In this document: piece after piece, positions 23,011 to 35,254 of the stretch
Layout: each line of letters opens with the position of its first letter
How positions within the stretch are numbered: the first letter of the stretch is position 1
Notes under the pieces: model-generated
The model's input: the letters and a program-made list of their open reading frames with translations, nothing else
Database searches by the model: none
Told to the model about the DNA's origin: nothing
Position numbers and translations under genes: made by a program
NCBI RefSeq assembly: GCF_026213295.1
Contig: NC_079426.1
Span: forward strand, 26,660,902-26,724,901
Length of the DNA stretch: 64,000 nt
Direction: 5' to 3'
Source of the DNA: Gadus chalcogrammus
Lineage: Eukaryota > Chordata > Actinopteri > Gadiformes > Gadidae

Positions 23011-23220
23011 TCGGACCCCGAGGGCAGGAAGGGGGGGCCTGCCCTCGGGGTCTGACCGGGCCAAGTCTCGGCCAGGAAGGGCCCCCCCTTCCTGCCCTCG
23101 GGGTCCGACCGGGCCAAGTTTCGGTGCGGAGGTCCCAGTTAGGCCCTAGAATAAGGTATTAAAATTTCAGGGCGGTAGGACCTTCCTATCTCAAAAACTG
23201 TTTTTCCACCACATTCTGAA
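22899..23220. repeat. Perfect palindrome: 141 bp arms, 40 bp spacer
   Basis: Arms 22899-23039 and 23080-23220 are exact reverse complements as far as I can check by eye. The inner ends are GC-rich (CCGAGGGCAGGAAGGGGGGG). The spacer carries a third, rearranged copy of the same GC-rich words (GCCCTCGGGGTCTGACCGGG). Confidence 0.85.
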
Positions 23221-23836
23221 TGGTTTGTCTCATTACACGCTAAATAATATAATTACAGCCTTGTAGTGACCATAACATAATTCACCTACAGTATTTCGTT
23301 ATGTGTTGTTCTTTCAATTGTGTTGTTGTTTACTGCATGTCATTTACGTTCTTGGTGGTTCAGGGATCGCGGTCCCTAAGGATTACGTGCATCTCATGAC
23401 GTCACAGACCATGCTGGATTTGTTTACCTTCAGCACGCTTTGTTTTCCGGTTTTCTTTTTTACAAAATAAACGAGTCACACGGCTGTGTGCTCAACGTGC
23501 GAAGTTGTGTTCTTAACTTATTGCAATTTCCACAGCCTAATTATATATATAGGTTTTGGCATAAACATAACTAGGGTGCACTGTACTATCTGCGCACACC
23601 CTTTCTGAAGCCTCTCTCTCGTTCTCTCTCTCTCTGTCCCTCCCGCTCTCTCTTTCTCTCTCTCTCGTACCGTTTTGTGGAGCACGTTAATTGTCTTAGA
23701 ACACTCCCATTCAGAATGCATTGGTTTACATTTCGTTTTGTGTAACACGCAAAAAGTCGGACTATCGTGCTCGGGAACACGCTTCAATAGATTAACGTTC
23801 GTGCGCAGGAGCACGCAATTGCGTGATACCGGGTTG

Positions 23837-24230
23837 CCACATCACAGACAATTGAAGTGATTCCGTCAGACCACCACGGATTTTGAGTTAAGCCCCTGTT
23901 GTGGTCAACTGTGGCACACACACAGATTGAAACGGGAATCTGTGTGTGTGCCACGGAATATCAGTGTCATTTACTTGCATTGGAGGAAATTCCGTGACAC
24001 ATCAAGGACAATTTAAGTGTTTCAGTGAGACCACCATGGGTTTTGAGTTAATCGCCCGTGGTCGACTCGCTCGTTGAAACGGGGATCCGTGTGTGAGCCA
24101 CGGAACATCAGTGTCATTAACTTGCATTGGAGCGAATTCCGTGGCCACATCACGGAAATCGGCGTGTTTCCGTGATGATCCCACGGATTTCGAGTTAAGT
24201 GTCCGTGGTCATTTCACGGATTCCTGTGAG
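23837..24230 (+). repeat. 148 bp satellite (right block)
   Basis: CATTGGAG at 23978 and 24125 (147 bp apart) with the same flanking words as the left block and in the same orientation. Confidence 0.8.
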
Positions 24231-27200
24231 ACCAGGTTGCCCAATAAAGTAGAATAATCACCTTTCTGACAATGTCAACAAAAAACCTAAATGTATTAGC
24301 TTCGTAAAAAATATACTTTATGGCAGAGCTGTTGTATTGGATTGCATTAGATTGCACACCTGTTCCTATTGAAGTGGCCGGTGAGTGTAGATCGGTCAAA
24401 TATTACAGGTTATATTGCAGAAGCATATTGTTCTGAGGGATATGCATGTTAAAGAGCATTTCACTGTTCAGGAAAGTATGAAACCCATGAATCGGCTTTG
24501 ATTCTGACAGCCGCCTCAGGTAAATATAATGCAATTTTCCCCCCCCACAGTCAATCAGGTAAGTTTAGCCTTTATTCTCAAAGCTTAATTTGAGAATAAA
24601 TAATTTTGGCATGTGCCTGGCTGAACTTGGATATTAGTCCCCCCAAAACACTCTTCAATCTTAAAAACAGGAAGATGCGTGACTTTTAAAATTGAGAAAG
24701 TAAACTAATAAAGCATTTTTAGAAAATCTAATGTTTTTTAAACATTAATTTAATAGCAAACTCCCTTCAGCTAGTAACACACACATGTAACACTAACAGG
24801 TAAACACAGCCTCAGCACCTCCCTTTCCTGGCTGTTCAGGTGATCATTCTCCAACATTACGTAATGTACGTAACATTCAATAGTAGGGAGAGAACTAGGC
24901 GTCGCTTCCGTTCTGCTCCCTCCCTCCCTAATGGTTTCTGCCACTAAGAAGTGTTTTTTTTGAATGACAGTCAAGATGGATCCCAAAAACAGGGAAGAGA
25001 TTCCCTGATTGGTCACAAAATTAGCTGGGAACGGTGGAAAATCGACTATGGCTCATAGAGGCAACTACAAATAGTCACCCTCTCAGAGCATTGAGTAACT
25101 AAAAGCTGATGGATGGCTGGGACTTTCTACCAAATTATACCTAAATAACAGCTCTTAAGTCCTACTTACAGTTCCTTGGACTCCTCATGCCAGACACAAC
25201 TTGTAAGCGCAGGGAAATACCTGCATGCTTTCAGTACAACTACAATGGTTAGACAAATCCATGTATCGATGTACCCAAGACTATGTAGTTGGATACTAGA
25301 TTCCTTCACAGGTGGCCTCTCAGTCTACATTGCTTTAGAAATACGTTAATGAAGGCCCTCCAGGCACAACTACACACAAACAATATACCTTTACATGGAG
25401 GGTGTCCATTACCCTGAACACACATACACCATCTACAGGGGGATCGTTCTATTAAAGTATGCAGCATTTTAATGTCCGTGGACTAGCATGATTATGATGC
25501 AATTGTATGATTAAATGTGAGGGGTGCCCTAGAGTGAAAATCTGTTATTTTCCATTATAGCTTAACCGTTGCAGTATATAATATAAGTATGATCACATGG
25601 AAAACTGTTTTTGCATTTAAAACAGTAAATACGTAAATATGATTGACTTTGACAATTGAATGGCCCTTACCCGGTTCTAGAGCAGGTTTGAACTCTCCGT
25701 TGTAAGTCCAGATCCACACAGAGCGCATTGTGCCTGAGCCCACTGCTGCTCACAGGACAGGCTGATTGATCTGTGAGGGAATAGGCCTCCTTCAGCCAAC
25801 TCATATCTCTAAGTGAGATGGAATGTCTTTAGTGGAATGATGATATCTGGTGGTCTGTGGTTCCCTCTCCCGAGATCAATACGATGCTGCTAATGAGAAC
25901 TTCACAGCGGATTGCTGGCTAAACAACCAGCGGAGGAAATTGTTTCATTAAGAATGGTGAAAACACATTACTTCACTGCAGACACACTGGGCTGAGCACT
26001 GTTCACCGTGCTTTACACCAGCCCTCCTCGCACGCACGCACGCACACACGCACGCGCACACGCACACGCACACACACATGATAGTTTTTACTCCAATGTC
26101 CGTTCTGGATGGAAAGGCAGAATTTGTAAAAGGAATTCAAGCCTTTCTTTCTCATTGTGTGCACGTGTATGTGTGTGTGTGGATGTCTGTAGTCAAATGT
26201 GTGTGTGTGAGCGTGTGTGGGTGTGTGTTTGCGTGCGTGCGTGTATCTATGTGTTTGTCGGTGTGTGTGCAGAATTGTGTGTGTGTGTGTGTGTATGTGT
26301 TGGGGGGTGGTGTGAGTGTGAGTGTGTGTGTGACAGAGATTGAAAGAGAGCCCTACTGTTAAAGTGAGATTGATTCATTGGATGCAGCCAGACGGCCTGA
26401 GAGTGGTTGGTCGGGTCTCATTCCAAATACTTTGTTCCTTCCCTCCCCATAAGGGCTGCGGGCTGGCAGAGGGAACAAGGCTGGTTGAGTCTTATACTAT
26501 AGAAGCACTGCGCACAGGTCAATGTGCGTGAGGTTGGGATTAAAACAAAACGCTAATGATGCAGAAGAAAGATACAACCCCCTCTTCCTTAAACTCTTGT
26601 GCCCTCTTGCTTTCATTCTAATAGCTTAAAGCAAACACACAAAAGAATAAGCCATTTTGGGGTTTCAGATAAGCAATTTTTGGGGTTTCATCAAAGCTTT
26701 ACCGTGACAAAGACCAGCTGTGCTCTAAAACATTATAACAATATAAAGTTGTAAATAAAGTACAGGTGTTCACAGACTCCCCTCCCCCCAACACACACCA
26801 CACAGACCCAAACACACACATACACATACAGAAACACACACACATACACACACACGCACAGACACACACACACGCATACTTCATCAATATGGATTTAAGC
26901 CACAAACATGAGTTTTGTGTATATATAGATCTTCTACAGGCCTTGTGTGCATCGTGTGGGAACCATCTGTTCCTCCACATGCTTTGGGGCTTCTTGGTAT
27001 GCTGGTACACGAGACAAGAAGCGCCATCTACTGCTTACCCTAGTACTTACTCTGGTTCCGCTGTTTGAAGAATGGCTAGGTATTTAGCCTAATAGCTCGC
27101 AGTTTAAGGGCTTATACCAGTTATGATCCTGTTTCTTTAAAACTTTAGGTGCTATTTTATTTTTTTACGAACACAAAGCATTTATTTTACCTTGAAAATC

Positions 27201-28178
27201 AAGATTTATATCCAATGTGTACAACTCTGCTAGCAGTAGTGGCAGTCCGGTAATGGCTGTGTGTTTCAGGGCCATGGTTGCGTTGTGTGAATATAAAAAC
27301 ATGCTGCTTAGTGTTGTAGTTGGCGTTCAACTCACAGCCCAGAGCTTCTGTTCAAGACCCAATATCCGTAGACTCACTGGGGGCTTCCTAGAGAGTGATT
27401 CTCCCCCCCCCCCCCGGCAGCCCTGCTCTGGGTTACAGCAGAATGACAAAAGAGCAGTAATGTTGGAAATGGCCGTAACCTCAGCCTAAGTTTAATGAAC
27501 TAGTCCATCTCGGAGGTCGGGAGAAATTAAATGGGTGGTAGGGGAGGATGACAGTAATTGAGACGAATAGAAACATCTACTCAATTCACGCTGTAATGGG
27601 GTGGAATAAAAAGATGGGAACCTGAGTGTATAATAATGAAAACGTTCCCTCTCATTCTGCCTTATCATCTGCATTCTCTAGCCCTACACACATACACGGG
27701 TGTGTGCAGACACACACACACAGGTAAATAAATGAGACGCACATTTGAGGAGGTGTGGAAGGAAAAAGTGTGGGAGCCATCTTGTCCAAGTGTGTCTCAA
27801 TGATCCCGTTAATTGGTAGCAAATTGGACAGAATTCATCACCTGAACAGAACAGTTCTGTTCATATGTTATCACCAAAGAACATGTACTTGCTACAATTC
27901 CTGTCTTGCGGGTCAGAATTGAAATCAAGTCATGCAAGTTATTCCCCTTGTTTCCACTCTTCACAAGATACCTCTTTACCATTTGAATATATGATGTGAT
28001 ATTTTATTGCCTTTTCAACTGCGATCTTGTTCCGCAAATCAGACTTTAGATTCAGAAGCTAAAGCCTGATAGCAGAAGAGTGTCTGGGTGAAGGTTATTT
28101 TGATGTTCTTTCACTTACATTTTTGTTCCGACCAATCATGTCGCTAGAGGCGTGGATATGTGAGCGCATAATTGCCTT
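24231..28178. other. Largely unique non-coding DNA with CA/GT microsatellites
   Basis: Microsatellites at about 26030-26075 (CGCA/CA), 26155-26335 (GT-rich, interrupted) and 26790-26875 (CA). Short C runs at 27403-27414. Nothing coding is recognised except the weak exon-like stretch at 25676-25742. Confidence 0.5.
25676..25742 (-). other. Candidate short internal exon, unidentified
   Basis: On the minus strand, CCTGTCCTGTGAGCAG precedes an open stretch reading GSGTMRSVWIWTYNGEF, then KPALEP, followed directly by a good donor (CCGG/GTAAGG). The amino-acid composition looks protein-like, but I do not recognise it and no neighbouring exon was found. A chance open frame in conserved non-coding DNA is as likely. 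Confidence 0.25.
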
Positions 28179-29082
28179 ATGCCCTGTTTACACCTACCCG
28201 ATAGTGGGCCCCGATGGTGCCCGAAGGCTAAATCAGCAGCTATCTTTATAACATCGGCAAATAGCGTGGTTGCATCGGGAAACACTGTTACTCTTCCCGG
28301 GAACATCGTTAGACAACGGGAAGAAAAGCTCAATGATCGGGCAACATCGGGTAACATCGGCAAAGAACGAACATGTTTGTTCATTTTGGGTCTATCGGGG
28401 TAGAATCGGTTACCAGGTGTTGCTATGGGCTAATCGGCTATAATCGGGAATAGAACGGGACTACAGGAGTATAACGTAAGACATTGCAAGTCGTTCGGGA
28501 ATTTTCCTGGGGTACATCGGCTATATTCGTTAATCTTCCGCGCTTTATCGTGTTTATATCGGCAACCTCAACACACGAAAGACCCTCGAGAACCCTCGAC
28601 AAATAACGATTGTGACCAAATTGTGTTAAGGAAGACCCTCTATCTGCCACTTGGGTATAAATAGGGGGTGATGGATGGATGTCCTACTTTTATAATTAAA
28701 GGGGTACTTCGCCCATTTAGAACCGGCGTTCCATTATTATAAAATCGCTATTGTAATATAAATAAATATATAAATAAATATCAGTCTAAACCAGTCTCCC
28801 CTTTGCCTTCTCCCGAAATGACGCCAAATGACGCCAAACGCGTCATTTGACGTGTTTGGCGTCATTCGAAATGACGTCAAATGACGCCAAACGCAGTTCG
28901 GGTGTCTTCCCTGGCATAAATCGTTATGTTATCTTTATAACATCGGATATGTGTAAATGCTACCCCGATAAATTGACCCGATCATACATTTTTAGCCCGA
29001 TGTCACCCGAATCACCACGACTTCCACATCGGTGGTCCATCGGCCATTAGTGGCCATTAGCGGGATGGTGTAAACGGGGCAT
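28179..29082. mobile_element. MITE, about 0.9 kb, with ATGCCCYGTTTACACC termini
   Basis: Left end ATGCCCTGTTTACACCTACC; right end the inverse, GGATGGTGTAAACGGGGCAT, closing at 29082. The interior is packed with ATCGGG/ACATCGGG words. At 28815-28895 there is a dense block of AATGACGCCAAA/TTTGGCGTCATT inverted words. No coding. Confidence 0.75.
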
Positions 29083-30151
29083 TACCGCCAGCACAAAGTC
29101 AGCCAGTATTCAAGTGTTCCCAGCGGACAGACATGCTAAAACATCATGTCGCAACGCCAACGTGCTTAGAAAGTCTTGAAATGTTTACAATGAACAGTGT
29201 ATTGTGTGTTCAGTGTAGAAATACAAACAAGGACTCAGAAAAACGCTTTAACTTTTTACACACACACACATACACATCTGGTACTACATATGTACGTTAT
29301 AGTTTTTACTGCAGAAGAGAGCAGTAACAGGGTTGATCGTTGCTCATGTTTTTCCTCACAAGCAGCCCTAATCAGAGCCTTCACCAAAGCCCCCATTGGA
29401 CCTCCAAGACTAAATGTGTCTTTGTTTTGCGGCTATTTTTTTTTTGTGTGTGTGTATGGGCACTGTGTCCCTCTGTGGGAATCAGACGATGACACAGAGC
29501 CATCTATCTGTGTTAGTTTATGTCTGATGTCTCTGTTTGCCTGTCTGGCTGCTTGGTGTTGTGTTTTATGGGCTCACATCCTACTCTGACCACAACACTG
29601 AAAGGCTCAGATTGGACCACTTGGTTGAATTTATTTTGAAAAGGCAGATGAAGGAAGACACCATTATGGAGCAGTTAATTTAACGTGGGCATCTGTACAT
29701 TTCTGTGTGTGTGTGTCTTAATATGCGTGTGTGTGAACGTGTGTGTATGCATGTGTGTATGCGTGTGCTTATTCACGTGTGTGTGTGCGTCTGTATGTGC
29801 GGGTTGTGTGTGTGCGTGTGTGGGGTTCATGTTTAAATATTATTTTGTGTTATTCCTTGGGCCAGCTTCCACTGTCACTCAGGTTTCAAAGGGACTTTTC
29901 ATAGAGAAAGTCTGTCTCTTTGATTTGGTCCGGAAGTCACTATTCTATCCAAGAGGAGACTCAGAGTCAAGAGACTGAAATAGAGTTCACTAAAAAATTC
30001 TTATATACAAATATCACACCAAAACGAACGTGTCCATTCTGTGTGTATTCTGTCTGCCCATTGTTTTCTGTGTCATTTAAGTAAACGGTGATCAAAGAAG
30101 GCAAAGGGTGGTTGTTTATTTTACTCTGGCAGTGTTATAAAAATGTGTTGC

Positions 30152-30228
<77 letters not shown>

Positions 30229-30374
30229 ACTAGTAAACATTAAGTTTGGTGGATGACTCCAACAAAGTGTCCATCCGAGGTGCATACATTTCTTAGCATG
30301 GGTAGCTCTGGTTAGCCTCGGTTAGCCTCTAACCAACAGATAGTCACGTTTGCGTTCTGGAGGGAGTCAGTCTG
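29083..30374. other. Non-coding with GT microsatellites
   Basis: GT-rich tracts at about 29693-29820 and a pure (GT)n at about 30155-30222. No gene. Confidence 0.5.
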
Positions 30375-30962
30375 GGCCCAGTTTCCCGATAACAATGGAT
30401 CCATGCTCGTACTATCATTCTCACAAAGGATTTTTCGAACCTTCTTAAAAAAAAAATCTGTTACCCGAAACTCCTCTCAACATGAACGCGCGTGCAATGC
30501 TCTCACGGTGTTTGTAGGCTTGTAACTGTCCAATGAAATGGGCTCTGTAGGAGGGGGAGACACAAGAATGTTGTAAGATTAAACTATATTTTTTGGCAGC
30601 CAAAAAATATCTCCGGATCAAGGCCAACGGCAGAGTAGCCTACAAAAAGAATGGACTAATATGAATGCTCAAGATTATTAAACACAATTGATGCGCAGCA
30701 AAGAGAGCAGACTTTCTCTGATTCCACGTAATTTTTCCTTGTATGGCACGCATTCTCTAGTCTCTATATTTGGTGTAAACATTAGAAATGCAATATTCCA
30801 TTCGTTCATTATCATTCAAACGCAGAGGCATTTATACGGCTTTTGCTGACCCGAATAGGAGAGATTTAGATCCTGCCCGTATTGTTGGGTAGGGGTATTA
30901 CGGTGTGGGCAATGTAAGTGGGAAAGCGCACAATGTTAACGATGCTTTCAGGAAACTGGGCC
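30375..30962. mobile_element. Harbinger-type MITE, 588 bp
   Basis: Ends are inverted GGCCCAGTTTCC, with CTG duplicated outside (30372-30374 and 30963-30965). No coding. The terminus resembles the GGGCCCGTTTC end of the Harbinger at 45375. Confidence 0.75.
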
Positions 30963-31169
30963 CTGGCCTTTGCTGGGCAGCAATTGATTTCCGAATATGG
31001 GCGCACTTTTGTTGCTCATTGTTCATTGATTATGACCTCTAGCCAATCAGACACTCGGGCACTTTTCACTCGAGCCAAATCATGTTGTTATTAAAGTTTA
31101 AACATTTTAGTCTAAGAAAATCCTACCGTGTGTCCTCCTTTGTTTTATAATTGATATTGAAGAAGCTTG

Positions 31170-31735
31170 CTTTGAATATTGTCCCAGTTTAGGACCCACT
31201 TTAAGCAAAGACAGGCTTTACCTTCTCTCCCAATTGTGGCTAATGCACTTTTTTCGCCCTCACTCATGGACGCAGTGTTCAAATTATGGTTTAGGAATTG
31301 TCTAAAACGGGTAAAGGATCTTTTTAAGAACGATGTGTTCATGTATTTTGAGCAGTTAGCAAGTGAATATAATATCCCCCGCTCAATTTTTTCAGGTATT
31401 TACAGTTGCGCGCCTATGTTGGGAAACATTTCTCTTCTTTCCATTACTCCCGCCGAATAGTTGGATAGATGAGTGGTTGGATGGGGATCCAACGACGAGG
31501 TCCCTTACAAGGTGGCAGTATTTCTTGCCCAGTCAGAAACCATAGCCTTCTCATCTTTGTTAGCTCAACACCTTATTTAATTTAATTGGAAACCAGCTAC
31601 CCCTCCTACACACAGGCATTGCGTAGGGGATGTAATGAAGCATTTAAATCTTGAGAAGCTCAAATATGCAACAAGGGGATCCCCCCAGAGAATTTTAACG
31701 GTCTGGCAGCCATTAGACTACTTTCTTTGGAAATG
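31170..31735 (+). pseudogene. L1/Tx1-type LINE ORF2 C-terminal fragment
   Basis: Reads SLMDAVFKLWFRNCLKRV, then DLFKNDVFMYFEQLASEYNI, and after a frame change about 31394 a RYLQLRAYVGKHF-like segment. The succession ..DLF..G.F..FEQL...Y.IP....F.YLQ.R is characteristic of the C-terminal part of L1/Tx1-type ORF2. Stops follow from about 31543. Only this scrap of the element is visible. Confidence 0.55.
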
Positions 31736-33830
31736 TCCTGCGAGAGACACTGAAATATAGTACCGTTTCTATAATTTGTGTCATAATTTGAGAGAGAGAA
31801 TGAAGGAGATAGACAGAGAGAGTGACGCGATGGAAGCAGTTCATCACAGAGTACAAAGAGCAGAAAAGAGGAGTGCAGAGGAGCGGTGGAAAGGCCATGA
31901 GAGAAATGACGGACAGATAAAAGACTCCAATGCAAATTAAACGCTATTTTAATGTACTAATCTGAGGCTTTTTTCAGTCAAACACACAAAGGCATTAAAG
32001 AAGACAGATGTTGAGGTAATGAAACTGGACTAGATGAGGCTGGGGTGCTCCAAGAGTGTTTGTGGGGAGAATCAGAGGCAGAAGAGACGTCTGATAAGAC
32101 AGATAAGGACTGAGTAATTATAATCTGCTCAGGCACCAGGCCGATAATGGAAGCGCGCGCTGTATGTCTATAAGCCTGACCTCATGCGGCCTGGATCTTT
32201 CTGTGGACTGCTTTGCCATGTTAATTAGGCCTGCTTGTGTCCCTGCTCCCCATAACATGGACCGGCAGCAGATCCAGACTCAAGGGAACCCCGGTCGGAC
32301 GTATAGATGGGAGGCTGAAGGGAAATGATTGAAACGCATTTCAATATTCACACTGAAATGGAATAAAAGTAATAAGCTCATTAAGTCGACCTGTAATCTT
32401 GTTTCCATTCAATGCCTTCCCTCATGAGGTCTCCTGGCATTTAGTCCTATGAGAAAAGTAATATCCTCTTATGTTATAGACAGTTGAGGGTTTGTATTTC
32501 AAACCAGTTCTCCTCAATAACATAATTATTCCATAGTAACCAACAGTCTCTTTGATTCAGCTGACCCACCTTATCGTCTTCACCCTGACTTCAATTTGAA
32601 CCCCCCGGCTTCAGGACGTCTGAGTCATAAAATATCACAGCAGTGGAACCTATTATAAACATACCATTTCTTTTCTCGACCATCCAGCCTTACTTGGCCC
32701 AGTCATTTCTTACCAATGACCCATGCAGAATGTGTGAGGCTTAAATGGAGCTGAGATGAGTTCAGTGTGTGTGAAGGGGAGAAGGACTCTCACTCCTCAA
32801 GTCCTGCTTCTGCAGGCTTTCGGACCTATTTGATGAACTTGCTCATGTAGGTGTGTGTACGTGTGTGTGTGGGCATGTGTGTGTGCGTGTGTGTGAATGT
32901 GTGTGTTTGTATTTGTGTGTGTGTGTGTCTGTACGTGTGTGTTCAATTTGGTGTGTGTGTGCCAGAGTTTAGAGCAGAAGGTTCTGTTACCTGATTTGGG
33001 AATAATAATCCATAATTATGCAGCTGCCCACGCAAACACACATTTACACATCCCAACGCCAACACCATAAAAATAGACACTCTAGCAGAGCCTTTCATTT
33101 TTTTTCTCTTGCAAGATGCAGATTGACGTCCCCCGACTTTTTACAGACCCAATACGCACGCACGCACGAACGCACGCACGCGCACACACACGCTCGAGCG
33201 GGTCAGAACAATGTGTCGTTACTGTTGTTTGCTTCACTCTGAACCGGTATATCTTGTTGATGTCTAACACCATGGGCAGCTCTGATTGGTTCATTAGGCT
33301 TTAGGTCCAGATGAAGGCGAGGTGTTTAATTTGGTCTGCCTCGAGGGCAGGAAAGACAAACGCAGGAGCAGGCCGTCTACTTGCTGGCATTAGCAATGAA
33401 GTACAGAAGAAGAATGTGGTATGTGTGTTGATGTTGATCTGTGTGTGTCGTGTCAGCTGGTAATCTGGTGTTGTTGTTGACAGATGCAGAGACTGACTGA
33501 TTGGCTGGCTGGAGAGAACCCATATTGACTCATCCTCTGATCCTGACTGTCAGTCAGCCTAAGCAGCTTATTTGAGTATTTAAAAAAAGCCTATATGGTG
33601 CCATGTTAAACCAACACCGAAGAGGCCCAAGCCAAAAATATGCACAATGCAACGGTAATATCCCCTAGTCTAATGTCTAAAAAAGAGAAGGACACAATAA
33701 TCCCCTCTCACTCTCCCTCTCTGACATACACAAACACACGCACGCACACACGCATGCACACGCACGCACACACAGATACGAACACACGCACGCATGCACA
33801 AACGCACGCATACACACACACACACACACA

Positions 33831-33867
<37 letters not shown>

Positions 33868-34869
33868 ATGCACACGTATGCGCACACAGAAACACACAAT
33901 CATGCTCTTACCTCTCTCATGCCACAGACAGCTGTGTCGTCTTCATTCATTGGCTGGGAGAGAGAGTGACTTGTGAGGCATGCAACACTAATTAAGGCCT
34001 GGCATGATTGGAAATATCGCAGAGTGCCATATCATTTTAATGGCAGCCTCTAATACGCCCAGCTACCAGGCCTAATTGGATTCTGATCGGCCGCTAATGA
34101 AGATGCACTTCCTGTGGGCCGGACGTGACAAGTCATCCGTTTCACCCGGACGCCTCAAGGTGCCAACGGACACACGGTCTCAGACGCTCCCCTCAGCACA
34201 CGTGACAGGGGACAGGTGCCATGGGGCGTGTGGAATGAGTCGTCCTATGAAGCCCATCTACTGGTTCAGCGCAGGGGTGCCTTTGGACGGAAATGGGATA
34301 TTTTGAGTTACTCATCCTGGTGCCTCTGGGAGGGTCTCTGAATGAGGCCGCTGATTGGTCTCACAGAGCCTCCTGCACGCTGAAATCTACAGTTAAAGGA
34401 AGGAGTGTATCAATCGTAACTTTCTTTTCATTTAGCTTTAGACTTAGAATTACAGTTGGACTCGTTTTTTTATGGGCGTGGGTAACACTTCATAGCAATG
34501 TTCAATCATCAGCCATTCCTAAGCCTTTAGTTTATGATGAACTAATCATTAAGTTCATCCTCCGACCGGTAGAGGACCACACCGAGATAATTTGAATAGC
34601 TTTGAGCTGGGAAGTCTTTAACTTATCAATTAATTTTAAATTTCCAAGGCCATGACCAAAAATGCCTCTGAACGCAATTGGATGAGCCTACAACCGATCA
34701 GAGAGAGGGAATGCAGGACACATCAGAAGGAGGCCATCTGGGTTGTTTTAAAAAATGCCTTAATTGCACTCAATAGGGTTATCCCCTGAACAGTCTTCGT
34801 ATCAAACCTGGACTGTCCCTGATAGCCACAAGGAGGACGGAGCGATGGTTCCGGTACAGGAGAGACTCA
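31736..34869. other. Mostly unique non-coding DNA with microsatellites
   Basis: GT tracts about 32850-32960; CGCA/CA tracts about 33155-33195 and 33735-33865. Homeodomain-like TAATTA/TTAATTA words cluster near 32117-32230 and 33985-34100. No coding signal. Confidence 0.5.
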
Positions 34870-35098
34870 CAGTGTAATGGGTTTGAGGTTGGACACAAGA
34901 ACAGCTCAGACTGAAACCAGCGTTGGAACAGTTCAACAGTTTATTGTCCAAACAGGGGAGGGAATCCAAGCAAACTGGAGACAGACAAGGGGCGAGCAGG
35001 CAGAAGAGTCAGGGACAGAAGGCTGTTCAGGTTACCAAGGCAGGGACGACGAGTACGGGTCAGGGACAAGCAGGGTAGAAACCAAGGAAGCAATCCGG
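34870..35098. repeat. Older dispersed repeat, left half (split by the LINE)
   Basis: A GGTTGGACACAAGAACAGCT / CAACAGTTTATTGTCCAAAC / CAGGGACAAGCAGGG type sequence, resembling the widespread fish repeats rich in CAGG and GGAACAGG words. It ends in CAATCCGG, the left target duplication of the LINE. It plausibly continues at 49411 and after the MITE at 49927. Confidence 0.4.
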
Positions 35099-35254
35099 GA
35101 AATAATACTAGAGAGCTTTGCATGCTGCTAACGGTAGTAGCGTGGTGCTACTCTGTGAGCGACTCGCGGCGTGCTGCTCCCGTAATTTGCATGTTTTCTG
35201 AGTTGTTTTGTGTTTTCTGAGAGTCCTTAAGTGCGGTATTTAACGACAGCAAGT

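Larger units (their letters stand above)
19612..23836. mobile_element. 4.2 kb foldback element with 611/612 bp inverted arms
   Basis: The left arm (19612-20222) and right arm (23225-23836) are inverted copies differing at only a handful of positions by eye. Even an irregular GA tract in the arm (about 19780-19840) is the same in both. Outer ends read CAACCCGGTATCACGC. CCACATC is present immediately outside both ends (19605-19611, 23837-23843), giving a 7 bp, possibly 8 bp, target duplication. The 148 bp satellite resumes beyond. No transposase is encoded: the 98-residue frame in each arm (NVLHKTVREREKERAGG) is low-complexity. The interior contains other repeats and two more palindromes. Superfamily unknown. 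Confidence 0.75.

Noticed and set aside
27846..27864. Palindrome GAACAGAACAGTTCTGTTC as a steroid-receptor site
   Set aside because: It is a perfect palindrome but lacks the 3 bp spacing of the AGAACAnnnTGTTCT element; no supporting context.
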